Source: JBBDIX01 sp050486225
GTDB taxonomy: Bacteria > Actinomycetota > Nitriliruptoria > Nitriliruptorales > Nitriliruptoraceae
Length of the DNA: 64,000 nucleotides
Reading direction: 5' to 3'
NCBI GenBank assembly: GCA_050486225.1
Contig: JBJHCV010000003.1
Location: 124,001-188,000, forward strand
The stretch's first letter is position 1. Each line of letters starts with the position of its first letter. Shown here piece after piece: positions 7,349-15,647 of the stretch. The translations under genes were made by a program, and so were the position numbers. Under the pieces are notes generated by a model, which saw only the letters and a program-made list of their open reading frames with translations, did no database searches and was not told where the DNA came from.

Positions 7349-8613
7349 CCGACACCCCGATGCGGGCGCGCGAGATCGTGGAGGCCACGACGAGCGGAGG
7401 TATGTCCGCGGTCGAGGCCGTGCAGGCCTGCCTCGACGCCGTGCTCGCCCGCGAGGACGAGATCGGGGCCTGGGCCCACCTCGACGGAGACCTGGCGCTC
7501 GCGCAGGCCCGAGTCCTGGACGAGACGACGGTCCGCGGGCCCCTGCACGGGGTGCCCGTCGGTGTGAAGGACATCGTGGACACCGTCGACCAGCCGACCG
7601 GCTACGGATCCGCGCTGTACACCGGCCATCGTCCTGCCTCCGACGCGACGCTCGTGCGGCGGCTGCGCGACGCCGGGGCGATCATCCTCGGCAAGACGGT
7701 GACCACCGAGTTCGCGCTGTTCCAGCCGGGACCCACCGCCAATCCGCACGACCTGTCACGAACCCCCGGAGGGTCGTCGTCGGGTTCCGCAGCGGCGACC
7801 GCGTGCGGCATGGTGCCGGTCGCGGTCGGCACGCAGACGGCCGCGTCGATCGTGCGGCCGGCGTCGTTCTGCGGGGTCTACGGGGTCAAGCCGACCTTCG
7901 GGCGGATCCCGACCGACGGTGTGCGCCCGATCGCCGCCTCGCTCGACACGATGGGGGCGCTCGGCGCGGACCTGGACGACGTGGCGCTGCTGCTCGGGGT
8001 GATGGCCGACAACGTCGAAGGGTTCGCTCCGGTCGACGTGGACCGGCCGACGATCGGGTTCTGTCGGACGCCGCAGTGGGACGCACTCGACGCCACCACC
8101 CGTGACGCGCTCGAAGGTGCGGCGTCAACGCTCTCGGAGCACACCGAGGTCCGGGAGGTCGCCCTGCCCGCGGTCTTCGACGGGCTCGCCGAGGCTCAGA
8201 CCGTGATCATGGCCGCCGAGGCGTGCGTCACGTTCGCCACGGACCTGCGTGACCATGCCGACCAGTTGAGTGAACGGCTGCGCGAGTACCTTGGCGCGGC
8301 CGCGGAGCTCGCGGCAGGAAACGCGGCGGCTCGCGCGACGGTCGAGCGCAGCCGTGATGAACTCGCCGCCGTGTTCCGACCCGTCGACGTCCTGCTGGTG
8401 CCGGCCGTGGTCGGCGAGGCGCCGGACCGTGCGACGACCGGAGATCCCCTGCCGTGCAGGATGTGGACGCAGCTGGGGCTGCCGTCGGTGGCGGTCCCGG
8501 GCCTGCGAGGACCCGAGGGCCTGCCGTTGGGTGTACAGGTCGTCGCCCCGTTCGGTCGGGACGACCAGGCACTGGGCGTGTCACGGTTCGTGGGACAGGT
8601 GCTCGCTGCCTGA
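7345..8613 (+). CDS. Amidase (amidase signature family)
   Basis: A 422-residue cytoplasmic amidase with the Ser-cisSer-Lys catalytic triad of the amidase signature family: Lys75 in GVPVGVKDIV, the cis-Ser near 144 in GGSSSGSAAA, and nucleophile Ser168 in GTQTAASIVRPA. The last motif has Ala-Ala where GatA has Gly-Gly, and a separate true gatA lies later in the window, so this is a catabolic amidase rather than a tRNA amidotransferase subunit. It is translationally coupled to the nucleobase permease upstream, which suggests action on an amide or ureide from purine or pyrimidine breakdown. The substrate is unknown. Confidence 0.85.
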   Translation: MTDTPMRAREIVEATTSGGMSAVEAVQACLDAVLAREDEIGAWAHLDGDLALAQARVLDETTVRGPLHGVPVGVKDIVDTVDQPTGYGSALYTGHRPASDATLVRRLRDAGAIILGKTVTTEFALFQPGPTANPHDLSRTPGGSSSGSAAATACGMVPVAVGTQTAASIVRPASFCGVYGVKPTFGRIPTDGVRPIAASLDTMGALGADLDDVALLLGVMADNVEGFAPVDVDRPTIGFCRTPQWDALDATTRDALEGAASTLSEHTEVREVALPAVFDGLAEAQTVIMAAEACVTFATDLRDHADQLSERLREYLGAAAELAAGNAAARATVERSRDELAAVFRPVDVLLVPAVVGEAPDRATTGDPLPCRMWTQLGLPSVAVPGLRGPEGLPLGVQVVAPFGRDDQALGVSRFVGQVLAA

Positions 8614-8672
8614 CGTGCGACCTCGGCCCGGTGCGTCGCCGCCCGACGCAGTTCGTCGCAGGACCACGGCAG

Positions 8673-9524
8673 TCAGAGGTCGATGGTGCCGTCGACCACG
8701 GTGACCGTGGTGCCTCCGACCCAGACCCGGCCGCCGTGCGCGTCCACGTGCACCCGACCGTCCCGACCCAGCCGGGTCCCCTGACGGGCGGTGAACGGAG
8801 CGTCCACGCGGCCGGTCGCCAGCAGCCACTGCGCCACGGAGGCGTTCAGGCTGCCGGTCACCGGGTCCTCACGCAGGCCACCCGTGTCGTCGGTGAACAG
8901 GGCCCGGACCTCGAGGTCTGCGGGCCCGCCACCCGGGTGGGGTCCCACCAGTCCGACGTCGAGGCTTCCCGTGGACAGGGGCCGAACGGCCGTGAGATCC
9001 GGGGTCACGTCCAGGACCGCCGCGGCGTCCCGCAGCAGGACCGCGACCCAGCCGGGCCCGTTGTCCGCCCATGCGAGGTCGACGACGTCGGTGGTCCGCA
9101 GCCCGAGCACGTCGAGCACGATGCGCGTGTCGGCGGGCGACACCGGTCCGCTGCGGACGAGGTCGGGCGCGGCGAACGCGAGGCGGGGCTCGCGCCGGAC
9201 CTCGACCAGCCCGACACCGCACTGCTGCACGACCGTGTCGCGCCCGTGGTCGGGCCGTGTGGCCAACCAGGCGTGTGCGCTGCCGAGCGTCGGATGTCCG
9301 GCGAAGTCGAGTTCTCGGGACAGCGTGAAGATCCGCACCCGGTAGTCCGCGTCGGGGTGCTGGGGAGGCAGGAGGAACGCGGTCTCCGACAGGTTGGCCC
9401 AGCGGGCGACGTGCTGCATCTGGGCGTCGGTCAGTCCGGTTGCGTCGACGACGACGGCCAGCGGGTTGCCCTGCATCGGACGGGACCCGAACACGTCCAC
9501 CTGCAGGAATCGTCGGTCAGTCAC
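8673..9524 (-). CDS. PhzF-family isomerase/epimerase-like protein
   Basis: A 283-residue protein of the PhzF (diaminopimelate epimerase fold) family. The N-terminus RRFLQVDVFGSRPMQGNPLAVV, the catalytic Glu47 in NLSETAFLL, the motif FAGHPTLGSAHA and the C-terminal REDPVTGSLNASVA are all typical. PhzF itself isomerises dihydro-hydroxyanthranilate in phenazine synthesis, but most family members have unknown substrates and no other phenazine genes are here. The GTG start overlaps the TGA of the histidine kinase gene, making it the last gene of a four-gene minus-strand operon with a B12-binding sensor. It could be an output enzyme of that system or a passenger. Confidence 0.88.
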   Translation of the reverse strand: MTDRRFLQVDVFGSRPMQGNPLAVVVDATGLTDAQMQHVARWANLSETAFLLPPQHPDADYRVRIFTLSRELDFAGHPTLGSAHAWLATRPDHGRDTVVQQCGVGLVEVRREPRLAFAAPDLVRSGPVSPADTRIVLDVLGLRTTDVVDLAWADNGPGWVAVLLRDAAAVLDVTPDLTAVRPLSTGSLDVGLVGPHPGGGPADLEVRALFTDDTGGLREDPVTGSLNASVAQWLLATGRVDAPFTARQGTRLGRDGRVHVDAHGGRVWVGGTTVTVVDGTIDL

Positions 9525-10744
9525 GCGCGCGACTCGGTGGGTCCGTCGACGGGCAGCACGACGCGGAAGGTGGTGCCCACACCGACCTCGCTGTCCAGTT
9601 CGATGCGTCCGCCGTGGGCCTGCACGATGCTCGCGGCGATGGGCAGGCCGAGACCCGTGCTGCGCTCCCCTCCGGTCGGTTGGTTGCTGCTGCGCCCGAA
9701 CGGGACGAACACTCCGTCCTGTTCGTCGGGCGGGATGCCCGGGCCCTCGTCCTCGATCGCCACCGTGACGGTGCCGGGCGATGGCGTGCACGACACCCGG
9801 ATGACCGCGCCGACGTCGATCGGTGTGTACTTCACGGCGTTGTTCAGGAGGTTGTCGAACACCTGCAGGAGCCGACCCGCGTCGGCGAGGGCCCGGACCG
9901 GCGCTTCGGGTCGGTCGACGTCGATGCGAATGCCCTTGTGGCTGGCCGCGAACCGGTAGGAGTCCGCGACGTCGACGACCAGTGCGCAGACGTCCACCGG
10001 TGCGAGTTCGAGGTCGAGCTGGTCGTTTCGGATCGCGGTCACGTCGAGCAGGTCGTCGACGATGTCGAGCATGCGTTCGCTGACCTGCGCGATTCGGTCG
10101 AGCATCAGGTCGGAACGTTCGTCGACGACGTCGCCGAGATGCAGCCTCAGGGCGGCGGCGAACGCCCCGATCGTCCCGAGCGGGCCCCGGAGGTCGTGGG
10201 CGACCATCGCGAGCAGTTCGTCGCGGCGGCGGTCCTGTGCCTCGAGCCGCGCGTTGGCGCTGGCGAGTTCACGGTGCAGTGCCGTCAGTTCGTTGGTGGC
10301 GCGCGTCAGGTCGGTGACCGCAGCATCGTCGGACTCGGGGCCGCCTCCCGGGACCATGCGTGCCGCACGTACGAGCCTCTGCGCAGTCGGTGCATCGAAC
10401 GCGCCGTGTTCATCGACGAGGATGGCCAGCGCGTCAGGCGACACGGCCCCGAGGATCCGCGTCCGGGCTCCGTGTGGGGCACCGACGAACGACAGGGTGG
10501 TGGAGTGGTCGCCCTGTGTGACCGCGAGTTCCCACGGAGTGGTGAGTCGGTCCTGTTCGACCTCCCGGAGCAGGGAGAGCCCGTCGGCGACCGAGGCCGG
10601 AGACAGGATCTCGACGAACAGGTCCGGGTCGCCGATGCCGGTCGTGTCGTGGATCACCACGTCGAGGCGCCCGCCGGGTTCGCAGTCGACGACGAGTGCG
10701 GCATTCGCGCGGGAGCGGGAGGTGTGGCCGGCGGTCACGATCAC
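9521..10744 (-). CDS. Sensor histidine kinase with N-terminal PAS-like domain
   Basis: A 407-residue soluble histidine kinase with no membrane spans. Residues about 15-105 resemble a PAS domain, about 145-178 form a coiled coil (LTRATNELTALHRELASANA), the dimerisation/phosphoacceptor box has His183 in MVAHDLRGPLGTI, and the ATPase domain shows the N box DNLLNNAVKYT, G1 IEDEGPGIP and G2 GLGLPIAASIVQAHGG. It starts at a GTG overlapping the stop of the cobalamin-binding protein gene and ends overlapping the PhzF gene. No response regulator is next to it, so it is an orphan kinase by position. The tight coupling suggests that it takes its signal from the B12-binding protein, which is inference. 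Confidence 0.93.
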   Translation of the reverse strand: MIVTAGHTSRSRANAALVVDCEPGGRLDVVIHDTTGIGDPDLFVEILSPASVADGLSLLREVEQDRLTTPWELAVTQGDHSTTLSFVGAPHGARTRILGAVSPDALAILVDEHGAFDAPTAQRLVRAARMVPGGGPESDDAAVTDLTRATNELTALHRELASANARLEAQDRRRDELLAMVAHDLRGPLGTIGAFAAALRLHLGDVVDERSDLMLDRIAQVSERMLDIVDDLLDVTAIRNDQLDLELAPVDVCALVVDVADSYRFAASHKGIRIDVDRPEAPVRALADAGRLLQVFDNLLNNAVKYTPIDVGAVIRVSCTPSPGTVTVAIEDEGPGIPPDEQDGVFVPFGRSSNQPTGGERSTGLGLPIAASIVQAHGGRIELDSEVGVGTTFRVVLPVDGPTESRA

Positions 10745-11805
10745 GCTGCCGGGGCGAGGTGGGTCGCCAGTTCGACCGCGGTACGTGCGTCGTCGGCGGA
10801 CCCGTCGGCGCCGACGTGCCTCCAGAGGTCGCGGTGGGTCAGGAACGGTCGTCCTCCGACGATGATCGGCGCGTCGGTGGCCGCGCGCAGGGATCGGACG
10901 GCATCGGTCAGCGTGGGGACGTGGGCCGCGATGGTGACTGACATCGCGATGACGTCGGTGGGCTGCGTCGTGACGAGTTCCACCAGTGAGCGAGTCGGGG
11001 TGTTGGCGCCGAGGTAGCGGGTCGTCCAGCCTCGCAGTTCGAACAGGTCCGCGACCATGCGAGATCCCAGTTCGTGGAGTTCTCCGCCGACCCCCAGCAC
11101 GACGGCGGACCGGCCGTTGCGCGGTGTGGCGAACACGCGTGGGTACAGCTGGGCCATCGCGACCTGCGTCGCCGCCGTCACCAGGTGCTCCTGGGCGACC
11201 GTGACCCGATTGAGCTGCCACAGGCGTCCGACCTCGCGCATGACGGGCTGGAGCACCTGGAGGTGGATGTCCTCCAGCGGCAGTCCGGCGTCTGCTGCCT
11301 CGACGACGCGTCGAACGCCAGATGCCCGATCCCCGCCGAGTACGAGCGACAGGAAGTCCCGGGCGAGTTCGCCCACGGGCGACGTCGTGTCGAGGTGGGA
11401 CTCGGGTTCGCCGGACCGAGGCACCACGGCGGCCGAGGCTTCCCTCACGATGGCTGCGGCGCTCGACGGGCCGCCGAGGTGCTCGTCGATCACGTCGGCC
11501 ATGACCTGCAGGTGGTCGCGCAGGTCGTCCGACTCGATGCCCAGGCCCGCGAACATGTCCACGGCCCACTGCACGTACGCGGTGAAGATCTGGTGGTCCG
11601 TGGTGACGGCCGCCGCGAGGTGCCGCAGGTGGTGCCGGGTGTCCTCGGTGCATCGCGTGTCGGCTCGTTCCCCGAACCGCTCACGCAGGGCCGGGAACCG
11701 GTCGAGGTGCCGACGACTCGTGTCGCGAGCGAGCAGTTCGACGTCACGCAGCAGCACGGATGCGACCCGGTCGGAGTCGTCGGTGGGCGCGGTCGGAGCC
11801 GTCAT
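10741..11805 (-). CDS. Cobalamin-binding sensor protein with W-x9-EH photoreceptor motif
   Basis: A 354-residue soluble protein. The N-terminal part (about 15-115) is an all-helical domain I do not recognise. Residues about 145-225 match the helical cap of MetH/CarH-type B12 modules, and 230-350 are the Rossmann-like B12-binding domain. Trp196 is followed by nine residues and then Glu206-His207, the W-x9-EH signature described for CarH/LitR adenosylcobalamin photoreceptors. GELHELG (242-247) gives the E-x-H-x-x-G lower ligand, His244; MSVT and IVGGRP complete the fold. CarH-type proteins carry a MerR-type DNA-binding domain, which is absent here; instead a histidine kinase gene overlaps the stop. 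The ATG is 13 bases after the upstream gene. B12 binding is likely; light sensing is a hypothesis. Confidence 0.85.
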   Translation of the reverse strand: MTAPTAPTDDSDRVASVLLRDVELLARDTSRRHLDRFPALRERFGERADTRCTEDTRHHLRHLAAAVTTDHQIFTAYVQWAVDMFAGLGIESDDLRDHLQVMADVIDEHLGGPSSAAAIVREASAAVVPRSGEPESHLDTTSPVGELARDFLSLVLGGDRASGVRRVVEAADAGLPLEDIHLQVLQPVMREVGRLWQLNRVTVAQEHLVTAATQVAMAQLYPRVFATPRNGRSAVVLGVGGELHELGSRMVADLFELRGWTTRYLGANTPTRSLVELVTTQPTDVIAMSVTIAAHVPTLTDAVRSLRAATDAPIIVGGRPFLTHRDLWRHVGADGSADDARTAVELATHLAPAA

Positions 11806-11818
11806 CGTGTCGCGCTCG

Positions 11819-12202
11819 TCATGAGGCCACGTGCTCGAAGGACTCGATGCGGGCCGATCCGGGCACCAGGCGCAGCCCGGGCGGCAGGTACTGGTGTGCG
11901 GCGGCACGGTGCTCGCGATGCCACGTCCGAAACGACGCCTCGTCGTCCCACCACGTGAGCAGCCAGAACTCGCGGGGACGATCTGCGGGTCGCAGGACCT
12001 CGAGCCTCTGGAAACCGGGCGCGTCATCCACGAGGCGAGGGCGGTTGCGGAACGCTTCGGCGACGGGGCCCTGCCAACCGTCGAGCACCTCGAACCGGCT
12101 GATCGCGACGTGCGGGGAGCGCGCCGCCGGTGCGGACGGTGACGGCTGGGCGGTCGAGGTCACGGGTTGACGCCCCGGGTCGGATCGGCGAACGAGGTCC
12201 AT
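11819..12202 (-). CDS. Antibiotic-biosynthesis-monooxygenase-fold protein (possible haem-degrading type)
   Basis: A 127-residue protein with a ferredoxin-like ABM domain from about residue 32: ISRFEVLDGWQGPVAEAF, a central PGFQRLEVLRP strand and EFWLLTWWDDEASFRTWH. The conserved Trp and the closely spaced W-H-x-x-H resemble IsdG/HmoB haem monooxygenases, but the exact activity cannot be read from the sequence. The first 30 residues are Pro/Ser/Ala-rich and may be untranslated; a GTG at 12163 is a plausible shorter start. It is the first gene of the operon with the cobalamin-binding sensor and kinase. Confidence 0.75.
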   Translation of the reverse strand: MDLVRRSDPGRQPVTSTAQPSPSAPAARSPHVAISRFEVLDGWQGPVAEAFRNRPRLVDDAPGFQRLEVLRPADRPREFWLLTWWDDEASFRTWHREHRAAAHQYLPPGLRLVPGSARIESFEHVAS

Positions 12203-12235
12203 TCGTACGCGCTGGCACAGCGGTCAGCCACGATC

Positions 12236-13459
12236 CTAGGCGATGCCCTCGGCGTGTCGCCGGAGTCTGTGTGACGTGACGGCCATGAGCGCCGCGGCGG
12301 CGGCGGCGAGGACCGCCGAGTTCAGCCACGCCGCCTGGTGCGAGACACGTCCCGCGACGAGTCCGAACACGAGCGGACCGATCGCGTTGCCGCCGGACAG
12401 GCCGGCGATCGCGACCCCAGCGGACGCGCCGGGAGCCGCCGGCATCACCCGGACGAGCGACACGAACAGCAGGCCCGACCAGCCCCACCCGACCGAGAAC
12501 GTCCCGATGGTCGCCAGCGTCAGTGGGGCAGCACCGGACAGGGTGCCGAACAACATCGTCACGGACCCGAGCGCGAGCATGACCGCGATCAGGGCGAACT
12601 GACCTCCGCCACGACGGTCGGCGACCACCCCCATCCCGATGCGTGTCACGATGCCTGCGCCGCTTCCGAGCGCGAGGAGGACCCCTGCGGCCGACGGGGT
12701 CATGCCCATGGCGACCGCGCTCTGCGGGACGAAGATCCCGGCGCCGCTCGCGGCGATCATGCCGAGTCCCGTCGCGAGTGCGGTGAGCGCCAGCAGGCCG
12801 GTCGGAGGGTGAGGCGTGGTGACCTGCCGGTCCGCGTCCTCCTGCGACGGCACGCGGGTGGGGTGTCGCCGTCGAGGAGGTGGCTCTGCGTCGACCCGGG
12901 GGAGCAGCGCCGCGAGCCCGACCACCGGCAGGACGGCGACGGTCAGTGCCCAGCGCCAACCTGCGGTGACGGCAATCGCGGGAATCGCGAGGCCGGCGGT
13001 CAGGGACGCCAGCGGTATGGACGCCTCCTTGATCCCGAACGCCAACCCCTGACGACCCGGTGGCACCGCCCGCGAGAGCAGCACGGTCAGTCCCGGGTCG
13101 GTCACGGAGATGGCCATCCCGGCCATGGCCAGCAGCAGGGTGACGTGCCACCAGCTCGTCGCGACGGTGCCGAGTCCGACCAGCGACGCCACGCTGAGCA
13201 CCGCACCGAGGACGATGGCGTGGCGGGCGCCTCGGGTGTCGGCGATGCGACTGAGCACAGGCGCGGACAGGGCGGTGCACGCGAACGCCGCCGACACGAT
13301 CGCGCCGATCATGACCTCGCTGAACCCGAGATCCTCGCGGATCTGCACCGCCAGTCCGCTGACGAGGAACGTCGGCAACGCCACCAGCACGAGTCCCAGC
13401 GATGCGACGGCGACCGCCCGCACCGCACGGCGGTGCGCTTCGGCAAGGGGCTCGGTCAC
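12236..13459 (-). CDS. Major facilitator superfamily transporter
   Basis: A 407-residue membrane protein with about 12 hydrophobic spans in two six-span halves separated by a charged loop (around 200-235, DAEPPPRRRHPTR). The motif-A region after span 2 reads SRIADTRGARHAIV, and a second copy RIGMGVVADRRGGG follows span 8, as usual in MFS_1 proteins. The GTG start precedes the hydrophobic N-terminus by a normal short cytoplasmic tail. It diverges from the CoA transferase gene, and its 3' end is 33 bases before the next minus-strand gene. The substrate is unknown. It resembles the second MFS gene in this window (20626-21774) in the PPGRQGLAFGIKEASIP-type segment, so the two may be paralogues. 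Confidence 0.85.
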   Translation of the reverse strand: MTEPLAEAHRRAVRAVAVASLGLVLVALPTFLVSGLAVQIREDLGFSEVMIGAIVSAAFACTALSAPVLSRIADTRGARHAIVLGAVLSVASLVGLGTVATSWWHVTLLLAMAGMAISVTDPGLTVLLSRAVPPGRQGLAFGIKEASIPLASLTAGLAIPAIAVTAGWRWALTVAVLPVVGLAALLPRVDAEPPPRRRHPTRVPSQEDADRQVTTPHPPTGLLALTALATGLGMIAASGAGIFVPQSAVAMGMTPSAAGVLLALGSGAGIVTRIGMGVVADRRGGGQFALIAVMLALGSVTMLFGTLSGAAPLTLATIGTFSVGWGWSGLLFVSLVRVMPAAPGASAGVAIAGLSGGNAIGPLVFGLVAGRVSHQAAWLNSAVLAAAAAALMAVTSHRLRRHAEGIA

Positions 13460-13575
13460 CGGGGTCCTCGACGTGGGTCGCGCGGATCGTAGGGTGGACG
13501 CCGAGCGGGTGGCCCGACGGCCGCTCCGTGCGGCGCGCCCGGGCCTCCTGGCTCCGGCGCGTGACTGCAGCGGCG

Positions 13576-13581
13576 TAGTCT
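13576..13581 (+). promoter_or_regulatory. Putative -10 box (TAGTCT) of the CoA transferase gene
   Basis: TAGTCT fits the TAnnnT core of actinobacterial vegetative promoters and lies about 41 bases before the chosen ATG, in the divergent gap with the MFS gene. No convincing -35 box is seen. Confidence 0.35.
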
Positions 13582-13621
13582 CGTGGACCCTCGACCCGCT
13601 GCGCACGACAGGCATGCACCC

Positions 13622-14800
13622 ATGGACGCAACCGCGGCCGGACCGCTCGCCGGCATCCGAGTCATCGACCTCTCCCGGGCACTCGCCGGGCCGTACGCGA
13701 CGCTCATGCTCGCCGACGCGGGTGCAGACGTCGTGAAGGTCGAGCGTCCGGACGGGGGCGACGACTCCCGCGGGTGGGGGCCACCGTTCGTGGGCGAGGG
13801 TGACGCCCGTGAGTCCGGCTACTTCCTGTCTGTCAACCGATCGAAGCGGTCCGTGCGCATGGACCTGTCCACTGAGGAGGGGATCGACGACCTGCGACGC
13901 CTGCTGGCCACGGCGGACGTGCTCGTGGAGAACTTCCGTCCCGGGGTCATGGACCGACTCGGCCTGGGCCAGGCCGCCCTCGAGGAACTCAACGAGCGGT
14001 TGGTGGTGCTGTCCATCACCGGGTTCGGGGAGGGTGGACCCGACGGTCACCGCTCCGGTTTCGACCAGATCCTGCAGGGAGAGGGCGGCCTCATGGCACT
14101 CACCGGGCACCCGGGCGGTCCGCCGACGCGCATCGGGGTGCCCATCACCGACATCCTGTCTGGGATGTTCGGGGCCTATGGCGTCGTCGCGGCGCTCCAC
14201 GACCGCGAACGGACCGGACGCGGCCAGCGGGTGACGACCTCACTGCTGCAGTCCGCGGTCGCCGTCCACGCCTACCAGGGCACCCGCTACACCATCGGCG
14301 GGCAGGTCCCGGGTCTGGGGGGCAACCGCCACGCGAGCATCGCCCCGTACGGTGCCTTCACGTGCGCGGACGGCTGGGTGAACATCGCGGTGGGATCCGA
14401 GGGACTGTGGCGCACGTTCGCACCGCTGGTCGGGATCGACCCGGCGGCACCCGAGTACGCGACCAACGCGGATCGGGTCGACCACTGGGACCGGCTCGAG
14501 GCCGACATCAACCGGGCGCTGGTCGAACACGACGTCGACCACTGGATGCAGCGCCTGACCGACGCCGGGGTCCCCGCGGGAAGGATCCGCACGATGGACC
14601 AGGTCTACGACTGGGACCAGGTGGAGCACCTGGGCCTCGTGGACCGTGTCGTGCACCCGACCGCCGGGGAGATCTCACTTCCGGGCGCCCCGGTGGTGTG
14701 GTCCCGGTCGGGACGACGTCCGGCTGAGGCCCCGCCGATGCTCGGCCAGCACGACGAGGAGGTCCTGGGACCGCTGCGCGACGGGCCGCCGCTACCGTGA
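13622..14800 (+). CDS. Family III CoA transferase (CaiB/BaiF)
   Basis: A 392-residue cytoplasmic CoA transferase of the CaiB/BaiF (family III) type. The N-terminus GIRVIDLSRALAGPYATLML, the segment ADAGADVVKVERP, VNRSKRSVRMDL and VENFRPGVMDRLGL are diagnostic. The catalytic Asp is Asp177 in IGVPITDILSGMFGAYGV. The length is normal for the family. The ATG fits this N-terminus; an upstream in-frame GTG at 13583 lies almost on the predicted promoter and is less likely. The gene stands alone between a divergent MFS gene and deoD. The acid transferred is not evident; family members act on formyl-, carnitinyl-, succinyl- or bile acid CoA. Confidence 0.9.
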   Translation: MDATAAGPLAGIRVIDLSRALAGPYATLMLADAGADVVKVERPDGGDDSRGWGPPFVGEGDARESGYFLSVNRSKRSVRMDLSTEEGIDDLRRLLATADVLVENFRPGVMDRLGLGQAALEELNERLVVLSITGFGEGGPDGHRSGFDQILQGEGGLMALTGHPGGPPTRIGVPITDILSGMFGAYGVVAALHDRERTGRGQRVTTSLLQSAVAVHAYQGTRYTIGGQVPGLGGNRHASIAPYGAFTCADGWVNIAVGSEGLWRTFAPLVGIDPAAPEYATNADRVDHWDRLEADINRALVEHDVDHWMQRLTDAGVPAGRIRTMDQVYDWDQVEHLGLVDRVVHPTAGEISLPGAPVVWSRSGRRPAEAPPMLGQHDEEVLGPLRDGPPLP

Positions 14801-14873
14801 GTTCGCGAGCGGGCGCGGGTGGCGCGCCGGCTCACCAGCCCAGCGACGTTCCACCCACCGACAGGAGTCCGAC

Positions 14874-15593
14874 GTGCCCACCCCGCATCTGAGCGCCGAA
14901 CCCGGCGAGTTCGCCGAGGCGGTCCTGCTCCCGGGTGACCCTCTCCGCGCCCAGCACATCGCCGAGCGGTGTCTGACCGACGCCCGGCAGGTCAACGCCG
15001 TGCGCAACGCGCTGGCGTACACGGGTACGTACCGGGGCATGGAGGTGTCGGTGCTGGGCACCGGCATGGGCATCCCCTCCGCGTCGATCTACACCCGCGA
15101 ACTCGTGGTCGAGTACGGCGTTCGTCGGCTCGTTCGGGTGGGTTCGTGTGGTGCCCTGCAGGACGACGTCGGCATCCGGGACGTGATCCTGGCCGCCGGT
15201 GCGTGCACGGACTCCGGGGTGAACCGGGCCCGGTACGCGGGGCTGGACTTCGCGGCGATCGCCGACTTCGACCTGTTGCGTACTGCCCACGAGGCGGCGG
15301 ACCGCCGCGGCACGCCGGTGCGTGTCGGCAACGTGCACAGTGCCGACCTGTTCTACGACCCGCGAGGGCTGACGTCGACGATGACCGCGATGGGCGTGCT
15401 CGCGATCGAGATGGAGGCCGCGGGGATCTACGGCGTCGCCGCTCAGTTCGGGGCTCGGGCGCTGAGCGTGCTCACCGTCAGCGACCACGTCCTGACCGGT
15501 GAGCAGACCTCCTCGGACGAACGGCAGCGCACGTTCGACGACATGGTCGACATCGCCCTGGACGGGCTGCTCATCGACGCGGGCCGACTCTGA
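14874..15593 (+). CDS. deoD: Purine-nucleoside phosphorylase DeoD
   Basis: A 239-residue hexameric-type purine nucleoside phosphorylase, which splits purine (deoxy)nucleosides with phosphate to base and (deoxy)ribose-1-phosphate. Motifs are LLPGDPLRAQHIAE (phosphate site), GTGMGIPSASIYTREL, RVGSCGALQDDV, AIEMEAAGIYGVAA (ribose contact Glu) and VLTVSDHVLTGE with the catalytic Asp. Length is typical for DeoD. The GTG start has AGGAG eight bases upstream. In the same window, a BMP-type nucleoside ABC importer and an NCS2 permease suggest a purine salvage function. Confidence 0.94.
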   Translation: MPTPHLSAEPGEFAEAVLLPGDPLRAQHIAERCLTDARQVNAVRNALAYTGTYRGMEVSVLGTGMGIPSASIYTRELVVEYGVRRLVRVGSCGALQDDVGIRDVILAAGACTDSGVNRARYAGLDFAAIADFDLLRTAHEAADRRGTPVRVGNVHSADLFYDPRGLTSTMTAMGVLAIEMEAAGIYGVAAQFGARALSVLTVSDHVLTGEQTSSDERQRTFDDMVDIALDGLLIDAGRL

Positions 15594-15647
15594 ACGACGG
15601 CGAGTCCGTGTGCGGTCCGGCGCGGCGCCGCGGGGACGCCCACAGGC

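Noticed and set aside
8673..9524. Phenazine biosynthesis cluster
   Set aside because: Only a PhzF-family gene is present; no other phz genes are nearby and the family is functionally broad.
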